Under the pieces are notes generated by a model. It saw nothing but the letters and a program-made list of their open reading frames with translations. It was not told the origin of the DNA and searched no databases. From positions 1 to 64,000 of the forward strand of contig JBQTIU010000012.1 in the NCBI GenBank assembly GCA_052387815.1: a stretch of DNA of 64,000 bases, written 5' to 3'. Within the stretch, counting starts at the first letter, position 1. Every line of letters starts with the position of its first letter. Source of the DNA: JBQTIU01 sp052387815. Lineage in GTDB: Bacteria > Pseudomonadota > Alphaproteobacteria > CACIAM-22H2. Shown in pieces: positions 44,443-52,319 of the stretch. Position numbers and translations under genes: made by a program.

Positions 44443-45135
44443 ATGATCGATGTCTACACTTGGCCCACCCCCAACGGTTACAAAATCTCGATCATGCTCG
44501 AGGAGACCGGGACGCCGCACCGGGTGATCCCGATCGATATCCAGCGCGGCGACCAGTTCAAGCCCGAGTTCCTGGCGATCAGCCCCAACAACAAGATGCC
44601 GGCGATCGTCGATCCGGCCGGCCCGGACGGCAAGCCCATGTCGATCTTCGAATCGGGGGCGATCCTGCTCTACCTCGCCGAGAAGACCGGCCGCTTCCTG
44701 CCCACGCACACGCGCCCCCGCTTCAAGGTCATCGAGTGGCTGATGTTCCAGATGGCCAGCGTCGGGCCGATGCTGGGCCAGGCGCATCATTTCCGCGCCT
44801 ACGCGCCCGAGCCGATCCCCTATGCCATCGCGCGCTATACCGACGAGGCCGGGCGCATTTACAATGTCATCGACCGCAGGCTGCGCGAGGCGCCGTTCCT
44901 GGCCGGCGACTACTCGATCGCCGACATGGCGGTGTTCCCGTGGCTGCGCGGCTACGAACGCCAGGGCCAGAGGCTCGAGGACTTCCCCAGCTTGAAGCGC
45001 TGGTACGAGACCATCGACGCCCGCCCCGCCGTCCAGCGCGGCTTGACCCTGCTCGCCGACCGGCGGCGGACGGGTCCGATCGACGACCAGGCGCGCGAGG
45101 TGATGTTCGGCAAGGTCCAGTACGCGCGCCGCTAA
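44443..45135 (+). CDS. glutathione S-transferase, YfcG/Nu-class type
   Basis: This 230-residue GST begins with a thioredoxin-like domain (DVYTWPTPNGYKISIMLEE, NNKMPAIVDP and FESGAILLYLAEKTG) and an all-helical C-domain with SIADMAVFPWLRGY. The Thr-Pro-Asn-Gly start is that of Nu-class enzymes such as YfcG/YghU, which reduce disulphides with glutathione. A TTCCTGCACC-type leader stands upstream. The last codon overlaps the rlmN stop in the other strand. Confidence 0.92.
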   Translation: MIDVYTWPTPNGYKISIMLEETGTPHRVIPIDIQRGDQFKPEFLAISPNNKMPAIVDPAGPDGKPMSIFESGAILLYLAEKTGRFLPTHTRPRFKVIEWLMFQMASVGPMLGQAHHFRAYAPEPIPYAIARYTDEAGRIYNVIDRRLREAPFLAGDYSIADMAVFPWLRGYERQGQRLEDFPSLKRWYETIDARPAVQRGLTLLADRRRTGPIDDQAREVMFGKVQYARR

Positions 45136-46310
45136 CCGCCGACCGCCGGCGGCGCGGCGAGGCGGCGCCGGCCGCGCCGCTCGCTCGCCGATTTGAGCTG
45201 GCCGCAGGCAGCCATGATGTCGCGCCCGCGAGGGCTGCGCACCGGGGCGACATAGCCCGCCTTCATCAGCACCTCGGCGAAGGCCGCGATCGCCGCCTCG
45301 CTCGAGCATTCGAAGGGCGCCCCCGGCCACGGGTTGAAGGGAATGAGGTTGACCTTGGCCGGGATGCCGTGGATGAGGCGAACGAGTTCGCGCGCCTCGG
45401 CGGGGGAGTCGTTGACCCCCTTCAGCATCACGTATTCGAAGGTCAGCCGCCTGGCATTCTTCAAGCCCGGATAGGCGCGGGCCGCGGCGAGCAGCTCGGC
45501 GAGCGGGTATTTCTTGTTCAAAGGCACCAGGATGTCGCGCAGCTCGTCGCGCACGGCATGGAGCGAGATCGCGAGCATGACGCCAAGCTCCTCGCCGCAG
45601 CGCCGGATCATCGGCGCCACGCCGGCGGTCGACAGCGTGATCTTGCGCCGCGAGATCGCGAGGCCCTCGCGGTCCATGACGATCTTCAAAGCGCGCGCCA
45701 CGTTGTCGTAATTGAACAAGGGCTCGCCCATGCCCATCAGCACGAGGTTGGTGAGCCTGCGGCTGGCCCCCGCCGGCGCCGGCCATTCGCCGACCGCCTC
45801 GCGCGCCGCCATCACCTGGACGACCATCTCGGCCGGAATGAGGTTGCGCACCAGGCGCTGGGTCCCGGTGTGGCAGAACTTGCACGACAAGGTGCAGCCG
45901 ACCTGCACCGACACGCACAGCGTGCCCCGGTTCTCCTCGGGGATGTGCACGCACTCGATCTCCTGGCCGTCGGCGAAGCGCAGCAGCCATTTCTGCGTGC
46001 CGTCGAGAGAGACCTGGTGGCGGGCGATCGCGGGGCGCGCGATGACGAAGCGCTCGGCGAGCTTGGCGCGCAAGCCCTTGGCGAGATCGGTCATGCCCTC
46101 GAACGTGGTCGCGCCGCGCACGTAGATCCAGTTCCACAGCTGGCGGGCGCGGAAGGCGGGCTCGCCGAGCGTGGCGAGCTCGCCCGCCAGCTCCTGGCGC
46201 GACAGCCCGACCAGGTCCACCCGGCCGCCGGGATGCGCGGGCGCCGGCAGCTCGGTCTTGGCGGGCTCGCTCATGGACATCGATGTCGGCGTCGAGGACA
46301 AAGGCGTCAC
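45132..46310 (-). CDS. rlmN: dual-specificity 23S rRNA/tRNA (adenine-C2) methyltransferase RlmN
   Basis: This 392-residue radical SAM enzyme makes m2A2503 in 23S rRNA and m2A37 in tRNAs. It has the QLWNWIYVRGATTFEGMTDL start, the cluster motif CTLSCKFCHTG (CxxxCxxC), VLMGMGEPLFNYDNV, and the methyl-carrying Cys in MAACGQLKSA near the end. The GTG at 46310 overlaps the stop of the upstream XRE gene (GTGA); an ATG ten codons later is also possible. The 3' end overlaps the convergent GST gene by four bases. Coupling of rlmN to an XRE regulator is unusual. Confidence 0.93.
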   Translation of the reverse strand: MTPLSSTPTSMSMSEPAKTELPAPAHPGGRVDLVGLSRQELAGELATLGEPAFRARQLWNWIYVRGATTFEGMTDLAKGLRAKLAERFVIARPAIARHQVSLDGTQKWLLRFADGQEIECVHIPEENRGTLCVSVQVGCTLSCKFCHTGTQRLVRNLIPAEMVVQVMAAREAVGEWPAPAGASRRLTNLVLMGMGEPLFNYDNVARALKIVMDREGLAISRRKITLSTAGVAPMIRRCGEELGVMLAISLHAVRDELRDILVPLNKKYPLAELLAAARAYPGLKNARRLTFEYVMLKGVNDSPAEARELVRLIHGIPAKVNLIPFNPWPGAPFECSSEAAIAAFAEVLMKAGYVAPVRSPRGRDIMAACGQLKSASERRGRRRLAAPPAVGG

Positions 46311-46696
46311 TCCGCCGCGGCCAAGGCGTGCTCGACCGCCGACGGTTCGCGGTCAATGACGAAAAGATAGGCGCGCGCCGGCGCATCCGGCTGGACGCGG
46401 CCCTGCTCCCAGTCTTGGAGCGTGCGCAGGTTGAGGGCATAGCGGGCGGAAAACGCCGCTTGCGAGAGACCGCGGCGCTTGCGGATCGCCTTCACCTCGG
46501 CGGCGGACAGCGTTATGCGCCGGAATTCCTTGCGCGCCTTTGGCGAGGGGGGAGGCGCATCGGGGTCCGACCGCGCGGCGGTCGCAACCTCGGCGCTCGT
46601 CATCGCCTCGAGCCGCCGCCTATCGGTCTTGCCGCGCAAGGTCTGCGGGCGGCCACCGGCGCCGCCCACGACCCGAATCGTCGTCTCGCCGCTCAT
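46307..46696 (-). CDS. XRE-family helix-turn-helix protein, antitoxin-like
   Basis: This 129-residue protein has a variable N-terminal half with VATAARSDPDAPPPSP (a phrase also seen in BrnA- and NadS-like antitoxins) and a C-terminal HTH: LSAAEVKAIRKRRGLSQAAF, then RTLQDWEQGRVQPDAPARAYL. Such proteins are usually antitoxins paired with RelE-like or BrnT-like toxins, but no toxin gene precedes it. Its stop overlaps the rlmN start. A strong promoter overlapping a palindrome lies about 40 bases upstream, consistent with self-repression. A related but separate XRE gene is at 55536-55817. Confidence 0.78.
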   Translation of the reverse strand: MSGETTIRVVGGAGGRPQTLRGKTDRRRLEAMTSAEVATAARSDPDAPPPSPKARKEFRRITLSAAEVKAIRKRRGLSQAAFSARYALNLRTLQDWEQGRVQPDAPARAYLFVIDREPSAVEHALAAAE

Positions 46697-46733
46697 CGTC
46701 GCTGGCCTTCCGCCGTGAACTCGCTCGCGTGTT

Positions 46734-46762
46734 CTTATACGGGAAATCCGTATAGATATCAA
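46734..46762 (-). promoter_or_regulatory. promoter with embedded palindromic operator for the XRE-rlmN pair
   Basis: On the minus strand TTGATA (46762-46757) and TATAAG (46739-46734) form -35 and -10 elements with a 17-base spacer. The palindrome TATACGG-ATTTC-CCGTATA (46754-46736) fills the spacer and overlaps the -10. Binding of the XRE protein here would block RNA polymerase; that is inference from the layout. Confidence 0.65.
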
Positions 46763-46848
46763 CCGGTCCGGCGCCTGGCTTTATTTCCGAGGCGATGGAG
46801 GCGCTCGGAGGCGATGGCTCTAGCCGATCGAGACGGCGGCGCCGAGCC

Positions 46849-47319
46849 TCACGACTCCTCGCCGCGGGCCGTCATCCCTTCGTCGTCGGCGCGGCTCAGG
46901 GCCTCCGCGTCGAGGGCGTATTGCTCAAGGAGGTGTTTGTGAAGATCGGTGATGCTGATGAGCCCGACCACCTTGCCCTCCTCCGCCACCGGAATGTGCC
47001 GGAAGCGGCGCTCGTTCATCACCTTGAGCGCCTCTTGGGCCGGCGTGTGCGGCTTGCAGGTCACCACTTTCCGACTCATGAACTCCTCGACCCTCATGGT
47101 GGGCGCCATCTTCCCGTGGCTGCCGACCGCTCGGACCACATCCCGCTCAGAGAGCACCCCCCGGAGCTGTCCGGCGGAATCGGATACGACGACGATCCCG
47201 ATCCGGCGCTCGGCGAGGACGCGGGCCGCCTCGGTGATGGTCGCATCCGGCGCCACGATCACCACCTTGCGGCCCTTGATCGTGAGGATGTCGTCGACGG
47301 TGAGAACTTTTTCAGCCAT
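46849..47319 (-). CDS. CBS-domain pair protein
   Basis: This 156-residue stand-alone protein has two CBS motifs: VDDILTIKGRKVVIVAPDATITEAARVL with RRIGIVVVSDSAGQLRGVLSERDVVRAV, then VEEFMSRKVVTCKPHTPAQEALKVM with RRFRHIPVAEEGKVVGLISITDLHKHLL. CBS pairs bind adenosine nucleotides and act as sensors or regulators of other proteins. A ribosome site GGGAG stands four bases before the ATG. No partner is obvious in the neighbourhood. Confidence 0.92.
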   Translation of the reverse strand: MAEKVLTVDDILTIKGRKVVIVAPDATITEAARVLAERRIGIVVVSDSAGQLRGVLSERDVVRAVGSHGKMAPTMRVEEFMSRKVVTCKPHTPAQEALKVMNERRFRHIPVAEEGKVVGLISITDLHKHLLEQYALDAEALSRADDEGMTARGEES

Positions 47320-47440
47320 GGCGCTCCCTATCCCGCCGAGGATAACACAACCACGCTTTCCGTGCTTATAGGCTCACAACTTGACTCAAGGGCGGCCCGC
47401 GTGATCCGCTTTCCTGCCAATCGCTAGAACGGGGGAAACC

Positions 47441-47785
47441 ATGAGCGGCCGAGGGAAAGCGAGCGGGATCAGTCTTTCCAATAAAGATGCGTCCATCGTT
47501 TTGGGGATGGTCTTACGCGGAGATCGCGATCACGATATCGCAGGTTGGTTTGGCGTAAACCTAGGCCGAATTGCCGAGGTGAAAGACGGAAAATTTGGGT
47601 CAATAAGTGCGGCCGCATCGGCAGATTTGCCGCCGAAGGGGCCTCCGGGTCCTAAGGGCCAAAGGCTGCGCGGGGCCATCGGCAAGGCGCTTGATTTGTT
47701 AGCTACGAAAGGCGCGGACGGACTGGCGGAGGCTACGGGTATCCTGAAGGATGCGCAGGCACGGTATGACACTAACGAAGCGTAG
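47441..47785 (+). CDS. small HTH-like protein of unknown function
   Basis: The N-terminal half of this 114-residue protein reads SNKDASIVLGMVLRGDRDHD then IAGWFGVNLGRIAEVKDGKF, which looks like a helix-turn-helix (Asp-Ile-Ala-xx-Phe-Gly-Val-Asn turn). Such short proteins occur in phages and genomic islands. The second half has a Pro-rich linker and a helical tail. The ATG is preceded by a GGGGG-AAACC ribosome site. It is convergent with the methyltransferase gene and overlaps it by 14 bases. It is less GC-rich than core genes. Confidence 0.6.
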   Translation: MSGRGKASGISLSNKDASIVLGMVLRGDRDHDIAGWFGVNLGRIAEVKDGKFGSISAAASADLPPKGPPGPKGQRLRGAIGKALDLLATKGADGLAEATGILKDAQARYDTNEA

Positions 47786-48437
47786 CTAAGTCATGTCCTG
47801 CGGGTAGCGGGACGTAGACGGGATAATCGGCTGCGCGTTCGAGATGCTTTCGACACGGTGGCACCCACATCAGCCTAGACGTGGTGCTGTCACATTCTTT
47901 CTCCCACACCAACCAAGCGTAGCTGGTTGCCGTGACCGCCTTTCCATCCAAGCGCCCCTTCACCATGGGAACACGCTCGGTGAATTGTGCAAATTTGGTT
48001 GGAGGCGTTTGCACAAACAGGTTGCGGTAGCGACCGACGCTTTCAATAAATACGGTCCGAGCTAGTATCGCGACACCTTCCTTGGCGACCTTAAGAGCAC
48101 GGATCACAAACTCCTCGCTTAGGCGGAATGGCGGGTTGGTAATCACCCAATCAACGGAGTTCATTTCAAAGGGATATGTGAGGAAATCACGCACGGGGCC
48201 GTATCCATAGTCGTAGGCATCCGAATGCATAACCTTGCCGAAGTATTCCTTGAGCACCCGCGCCATATGGCCGGCCCCACAGGCTGGCTCAAGGCAACTC
48301 TTCTTAGATAGCGTCTGCCGATTATCCAGGATGTGCTCGATCAAGGCGCGGGTGGCCCAAGGAGGCGTCGGGAAATCGTCGTGGCTATCCTTAGCCTCGA
48401 TCCTCTGCGCCATAACTGCGTGAGTTTTATTCTGCAT
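47772..48437 (-). CDS. N6-adenine-type DNA methyltransferase
   Basis: This 221-residue protein has the SAM motif LEPACGAGHMARVLKEYF near 53-70 and the catalytic NPPF in DWVITNPPFRLSEEF near 97-111. The N-terminal region has DDFPTPPWATRALIEHIL, a typical phage/ICE adenine methyltransferase opening. No restriction endonuclease is nearby, so it is probably solitary. The ATG at 48437 is used; an ATG eight codons later is also possible. Composition is lower in GC than in neighbouring housekeeping genes. Confidence 0.75.
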   Translation of the reverse strand: MQNKTHAVMAQRIEAKDSHDDFPTPPWATRALIEHILDNRQTLSKKSCLEPACGAGHMARVLKEYFGKVMHSDAYDYGYGPVRDFLTYPFEMNSVDWVITNPPFRLSEEFVIRALKVAKEGVAILARTVFIESVGRYRNLFVQTPPTKFAQFTERVPMVKGRLDGKAVTATSYAWLVWEKECDSTTSRLMWVPPCRKHLERAADYPVYVPLPAGHDLATLR

Positions 48438-48536
48438 CCTGATTTCCCCGGCTCGACGCGACAGCGTTACGCCGGGAATCATAGATTCAGGAGATATCAA
48501 CTCTGTCAAGCTGGATCAGTAATCCAAACTGACCCA

Positions 48537-48923
48537 CTACCGGCGCCTGGCTTTATTTCCGAGGCGATTTGCCCCGCGTGTCCGTTCACCGAGGCCTTCC
48601 GCCAGCAGCGCGATCGCCAGCGCATTGAGGCTGACGCCTTCGACGGCAGCTTGCTGGGCCAGTTTCATGTGCAGGCTCTTGGGCACCCGGATGACCCATT
48701 TGCCGCTGAAGTTTTCGGCACGGGAGGGTTGGGGAACGGGGTCTCCGAACTCTTGCGCCGTCTTGATCCACGACGGAATGGCGTCCTCGACGTTCTCGAT
48801 GGCCTCCGCGATCGTCTTGCCGTCCGACATGCAGCCGGGCAGGTCGGGCACCTGCGCGACGTAGCCGCCACCGTCTTCCTTCGACAGCGGGCGAACCAAC
48901 ACGGCATACTTGCTGGTGTCCAT
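48537..48923 (-). CDS. HicB-family antitoxin without adjacent HicA
   Basis: This 128-residue protein has an N-terminal HicB fold (YAVLVRPLSKEDGGGYVAQV then PDLPGCMSDGKTIAEAIENV) and a C-terminal ribbon-helix-helix segment (GKWVIRVPKSLHMKLAQQAAVEGVSLNAL). HicB partners with the mRNA-cutting HicA, which is absent here; the upstream space holds a repeat element. The last 27 bases of its coding sequence recur at 46769-46795. Orphan HicB proteins may act as regulators. Confidence 0.85.
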   Translation of the reverse strand: MDTSKYAVLVRPLSKEDGGGYVAQVPDLPGCMSDGKTIAEAIENVEDAIPSWIKTAQEFGDPVPQPSRAENFSGKWVIRVPKSLHMKLAQQAAVEGVSLNALAIALLAEGLGERTRGANRLGNKARRR

Positions 48924-48972
48924 AGGTGAATCGTGCCCCACGGCCCTATAGATACTACCGCCGTTTCCCTAT

Positions 48973-49026
48973 GTAGGGGCCGGTTTCAAACCGGCCCGTG
49001 CGGGCGGGTTATAAACCCGCCCCTAC
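48973..49026. repeat. GTAGGGG double-hairpin element, copy 6
   Basis: This intact copy runs from GTAGGGGCCGGTTTC to ACCCGCCCCTAC. The two hairpins are GGGCCGGTTTCAAACCGGCCC and GGCGGGTTATAAACCCGCC. It lies upstream of hicB and downstream of the IalB-like gene. It is the cleanest copy for defining the element. Confidence 0.88.
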
Positions 49027-49090
49027 GAAATGCCATCGGTAGTATCACCTTTCAAGACCAAGGGACGTTGGCTTCGTGAGTCGCGCCCGC

Positions 49091-49606
49091 CTATTTGACC
49101 TCGCAGGCCTTGCCGATTTCGGCGTAGGCGCGCGAGAAGCCGGCGAGCGGGAAAATATCCAGGGTCTCGGTGTTGCGGGCCGAGACGCCCTTGACCGCCA
49201 GCGCGCGCCCGACGCGCATCGCCTCGATGAGCGCCTTGTCCGCCGCCCCGTCGCGCGCCCACGCGGTTTCCGGATCGACGTCGGGTCTCGCCAACAGCTC
49301 GAACTTCTTGCCGTCGATGTCGACCATCACCGGCGCCCCGTCCTTGAAGGGATAGCCGGCCTGGAAGCTCACCTCGCCGCGGACCTTGGCGGCCGGGCGA
49401 TGGGCGACCGACACCGACACCTCGCCGCGCCTGGCATATTTGCCCTCGGACTGGGCCGGCCGCGCCGCCATGTAGCAGACCTTGCCGCCGCGCTCGGCAA
49501 CCTCGATGGCCGTCCACGCCTCGAACGCGCCGAGCGCCTTGGGTTCGGCGGTGGCCGGGCCGCTTCCGACGAGAAGCAGAAAGAGGGCGCGCGAGAAGCG
49601 GGTCAT
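49091..49606 (-). CDS. invasion-associated locus B (IalB)-like exported protein
   Basis: This 171-residue protein has a signal peptide (MTRFSRALFLLLVGSGPATA). The mature part has the IalB pattern: AWTAIEVAERGGKVCYMAARP, SVSVAHRPAAKVRGEVSFQAG YPF segments, an Asp-rich stretch, and NTETLDIFPLAGFSRAYAEI near the end, with two Cys likely to pair. The family is periplasmic or surface-located; the molecular role is unclear outside Bartonella invasion. It is followed by the SpoU gene in the same direction. Confidence 0.85.
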   Translation of the reverse strand: MTRFSRALFLLLVGSGPATAEPKALGAFEAWTAIEVAERGGKVCYMAARPAQSEGKYARRGEVSVSVAHRPAAKVRGEVSFQAGYPFKDGAPVMVDIDGKKFELLARPDVDPETAWARDGAADKALIEAMRVGRALAVKGVSARNTETLDIFPLAGFSRAYAEIGKACEVK

Positions 49607-49638
49607 GGCCCGCCTATGGCAGGGGGCGCCAAGCATCC

Positions 49639-50190
49639 TCACCTGAGGGCTTTTTCGCTGCCTGCCTTGCGGCTGCGGCGCGGCGGGCCGAAGGCGGCGG
49701 GCGCCAGCGGCTCGGGTCGGCCGCCGGGGACGAGCGGGCGGCCGGCGAAGCGGCCAAGCGTCAGCAGGCGGTCGTACATGACGATGGCGCCGGCCAGCGC
49801 CAGGTTGATGGCGAACCGGGTCGGGATCTTCACGACGTGCTCGCACAGCCCGACGAGGAGCGGCGACAGCGCGCCGCGCTCCGGCCCCAGCACATAGGCG
49901 GCGGCGCGCGGGTGGCGGAAGCTCGGCAGATCGACGGCCCGGTCCAGGAGCTCGACGCCAATCAGCGCGCAATCCCTGGGCAGCAACAGCGAGCCCGCGT
50001 CAGCGAACTCGTAGAGCGGCAGGCTGGCCGGCGCATCCGAGGTATCGGCGAGCCGGCCATCGGCGCGCCCGTAGGCGGCGCCGATGGTGAACACGAAGCT
50101 GGCGCCGAAGGCATGGGCGGTGCGCAGCAGGCTGCCGAGGTTCATCGGCTTGCTCACCCCTTCGACGCCGATGCCGAAATAACCGCGCAA
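49639..50190 (-). CDS. SpoU/TrmH-family RNA 2'-O-methyltransferase
   Basis: This 183-residue SPOUT protein has the N-terminal RGYFGIGVEGVSKPMNLGSL then RTAHAFGASFVF block (motif 1 Asn and Arg), YVLGPERGALSPLL (motif 2 with the SAM-binding Gly and Glu), and VKIPTRFAINLALAGAIVMYDR (motif 3). It is a short single-domain form. The TTG at 50190 is chosen because GGGAG stands seven bases upstream and the conserved part starts next; the frame stays open further but without family sequence. The RNA target is unknown. Confidence 0.82.
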   Translation of the reverse strand: MRGYFGIGVEGVSKPMNLGSLLRTAHAFGASFVFTIGAAYGRADGRLADTSDAPASLPLYEFADAGSLLLPRDCALIGVELLDRAVDLPSFRHPRAAAYVLGPERGALSPLLVGLCEHVVKIPTRFAINLALAGAIVMYDRLLTLGRFAGRPLVPGGRPEPLAPAAFGPPRRSRKAGSEKALR

Positions 50191-50284
50191 ATCGAAGCTC
50201 CCTTGGCCGCGGGCAAACCAACCTTGCCTACCGCGCCCGGCCGGGGCAAGGTGTTCGTCGCGCCGAATCCAGGATGCCCGGGCC

Positions 50285-51334
50285 ATGCCGCACGAGAAAA
50301 CTCCGCCGATGGCACCCTCCGAAACCGTCCCGCCGGTCCTGGTCGAGGTCCGGCGCGGAGCAGCGCTCGAAAGCCGCCACCGCGGCGCGGTCGCGGTGGT
50401 CGATAGCGTGGGCCGGCTGATCGAGGCGCATGGCGATATCGACCGGCCGGTCTATCCGCGCTCGGCGATCAAGCCGCTCCAGGCCTTGGCGCTGATCGAG
50501 ACCGGGGCCGCCGCCGCCTTCGCGGTGAGCGAGCCCGAGCTGGCGATCGCCTGCGCGAGCCACGCCGGCGAGCCCGCCCATGTCGCCGCCGTCGCCGCTT
50601 GGCTCCAGCGCCTCGGCCTCGCACCCGAGGACCTCGAATGCGGCGCCCATCTGCCCTACCACGCCGCTTCGGCGCACGCGCTGATCCGCGCCGGCCAGGC
50701 GCCCACGGCGCTGCACAACAATTGCTCGGGCAAGCACACCGGCATACTCGCCACCTGCCGGCACTTGGGCGAGGCCACGCGCGGCTATATGGCGCCGGAC
50801 CACCCCGCGCAGCTTCGCGTCGCCCGGGTCATCGAAGAGATGTGCGGGGTCGATCTCGCGGCCGCGCCGCGCGGGGTCGATGGCTGCGGGCTGCCGCAGT
50901 TCGCCATCCCACTGCGCTCGCTCGCCCTCGGCTTCGCCCGTTTGGCCTCGCCCGACGCACTAGCGCGCGCGCGGGCCGCTTCATGCCGGGCGATATCGCG
51001 GGCGATGACGGCGCATCCGTTCATGCTCGCCGGGACGGGGCGGTTTTGCACGCGGGTCGCGGAGATCGCGCGCGGGCTGGCGCTCGTCAAGACCGGCGCC
51101 GAGGGCATGTATCTGGCCGCCGTCCCGGGGCGCGGGCTTGGGCTCGCGCTCAAGATCGAGGATGGGGCCGCGCGCGCCGCCGAAGTCGCGCTGGCGGCGC
51201 TTCTTGCCCGCTTGGCCGGCTTCGACGAGGGCCAGCGCGCGGCCTTGCGGCCGCTGATCGAGCCGCCGCTCACCAATGTTTCCGGAGTCGCCGTCGGCGT
51301 GCTGTCCCCGGCGCGCGTGCTCGATGCGAGGTGA
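50285..51334 (+). CDS. L-asparaginase, rhizobial type II
   Basis: This 349-residue member of the Asparaginase_II family (PF06089 type) is unrelated to E. coli AnsB. Signatures are VYPRSAIKPLQALAL, ACASHAGEPAHVAAV, LHNNCSGKHTGIL and GVDGCGLPQFAIPL. The Ser-xx-Lys in RSAIK and SGKH supply the catalytic and metal residues. It hydrolyses asparagine to aspartate and ammonia. The ATG at 50285 is used; ATG 50309 would remove eight residues of no obvious conservation. Confidence 0.9.
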   Translation: MPHEKTPPMAPSETVPPVLVEVRRGAALESRHRGAVAVVDSVGRLIEAHGDIDRPVYPRSAIKPLQALALIETGAAAAFAVSEPELAIACASHAGEPAHVAAVAAWLQRLGLAPEDLECGAHLPYHAASAHALIRAGQAPTALHNNCSGKHTGILATCRHLGEATRGYMAPDHPAQLRVARVIEEMCGVDLAAAPRGVDGCGLPQFAIPLRSLALGFARLASPDALARARAASCRAISRAMTAHPFMLAGTGRFCTRVAEIARGLALVKTGAEGMYLAAVPGRGLGLALKIEDGAARAAEVALAALLARLAGFDEGQRAALRPLIEPPLTNVSGVAVGVLSPARVLDAR

Positions 51335-51338
51335 GACC

Positions 51339-52319
51339 ATGCGCGCGGTCATCTGCAAAGCCTTGGACGGGCCCTCGGCCCTAGCCGTCGAAGAGACGCC
51401 CCCGCCCCCGCTGGTGCCGGGGTCGGCGAGGATCGCCGTCAAGGCCGCGGGGCTCAACTTCGCCGACACCCTGATGATCCAAGGCCGCTATCAGATGCGC
51501 CTCGAGCCCCCGTTCACGCCCGGCTTCGAGGCGGCGGGAGTGGTGCGCGAAGTCGCGCCCGATGTCCGCGGACTCGAAGCAGGCGACCGGGTCATCGCCG
51601 TCCCCGGCCACGGCGCCTTCGCCGAGGACATCGTGTGCGCGGCCGCCGAGTTGTTCGCCTGCCCGGACGACATGGATTTCGTCGCCGCCGCCGGCTTCCC
51701 GGTCGCCTACGGCACGGCGCATCTCGGCTTGTGGCGGCGGGCGAACCTCGAGCCCGGCGAGACCTTGCTGGTGCTCGGCGCGGCCGGCGGGGTCGGGCTC
51801 GCGGCGATCGAGGTCGGCAGGGCGATGGGCGCCACCGTCATCGCCGCGGCGCGCGGCGAGGACAAGCTCGCGCTCGCCCGCGCCCACGGCGCCGATCATG
51901 CCATCGACTACGCGCGCGAGGACCTGCGCCAGCGGGCCAAGGCGCTCGCCGGGGGCAGCGTCGACGTGGTGTTCGATCCGGTCGGCGGGGACGTCTTCGA
52001 CGCGGCGCTCAGGACGCTCGGCTGGGAGGGCCGGATCGTCATCGTCGGCTTCGCCGGCGGACGCATTCCGCAAATTCCGGCCAACCTGCTGCTGTTGAAG
52101 AACATCGCCGCCACCGGGCTGCACTGGGGCGATTACCGGCGCAACAACCCGGACCTCATGCGCACCTCGTTCACCCGGCTGTTCGCGTGGTGGCGCGAAG
52201 GCAAGCTCAAGCCGCACGTCTCGCACCGCTTCGATCTCGCCGCGGTCGCCGCGGCCATGGACCTCCTCTTGGCCCGCCGCTCGACCGGCAAGGTCGTGCT
52301 GACCACCGACGATTCATGA
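51339..52319 (+). CDS. quinone oxidoreductase / zinc-independent MDR
   Basis: This 326-residue medium-chain reductase has the GroES-like N-terminal half (AVKAAGLNFADTLMIQGRYQ, then FTPGFEAAGVV) and a Rossmann half with VLGAAGGVGLAAIEVGRAMG. The latter fits NADPH:quinone reductase. Cysteine zinc ligands are absent. It starts four bases after the asparaginase stop and overlaps the next methyltransferase gene by ATGA, but no shared pathway is obvious. Confidence 0.9.
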   Translation: MRAVICKALDGPSALAVEETPPPPLVPGSARIAVKAAGLNFADTLMIQGRYQMRLEPPFTPGFEAAGVVREVAPDVRGLEAGDRVIAVPGHGAFAEDIVCAAAELFACPDDMDFVAAAGFPVAYGTAHLGLWRRANLEPGETLLVLGAAGGVGLAAIEVGRAMGATVIAAARGEDKLALARAHGADHAIDYAREDLRQRAKALAGGSVDVVFDPVGGDVFDAALRTLGWEGRIVIVGFAGGRIPQIPANLLLLKNIAATGLHWGDYRRNNPDLMRTSFTRLFAWWREGKLKPHVSHRFDLAAVAAAMDLLLARRSTGKVVLTTDDS

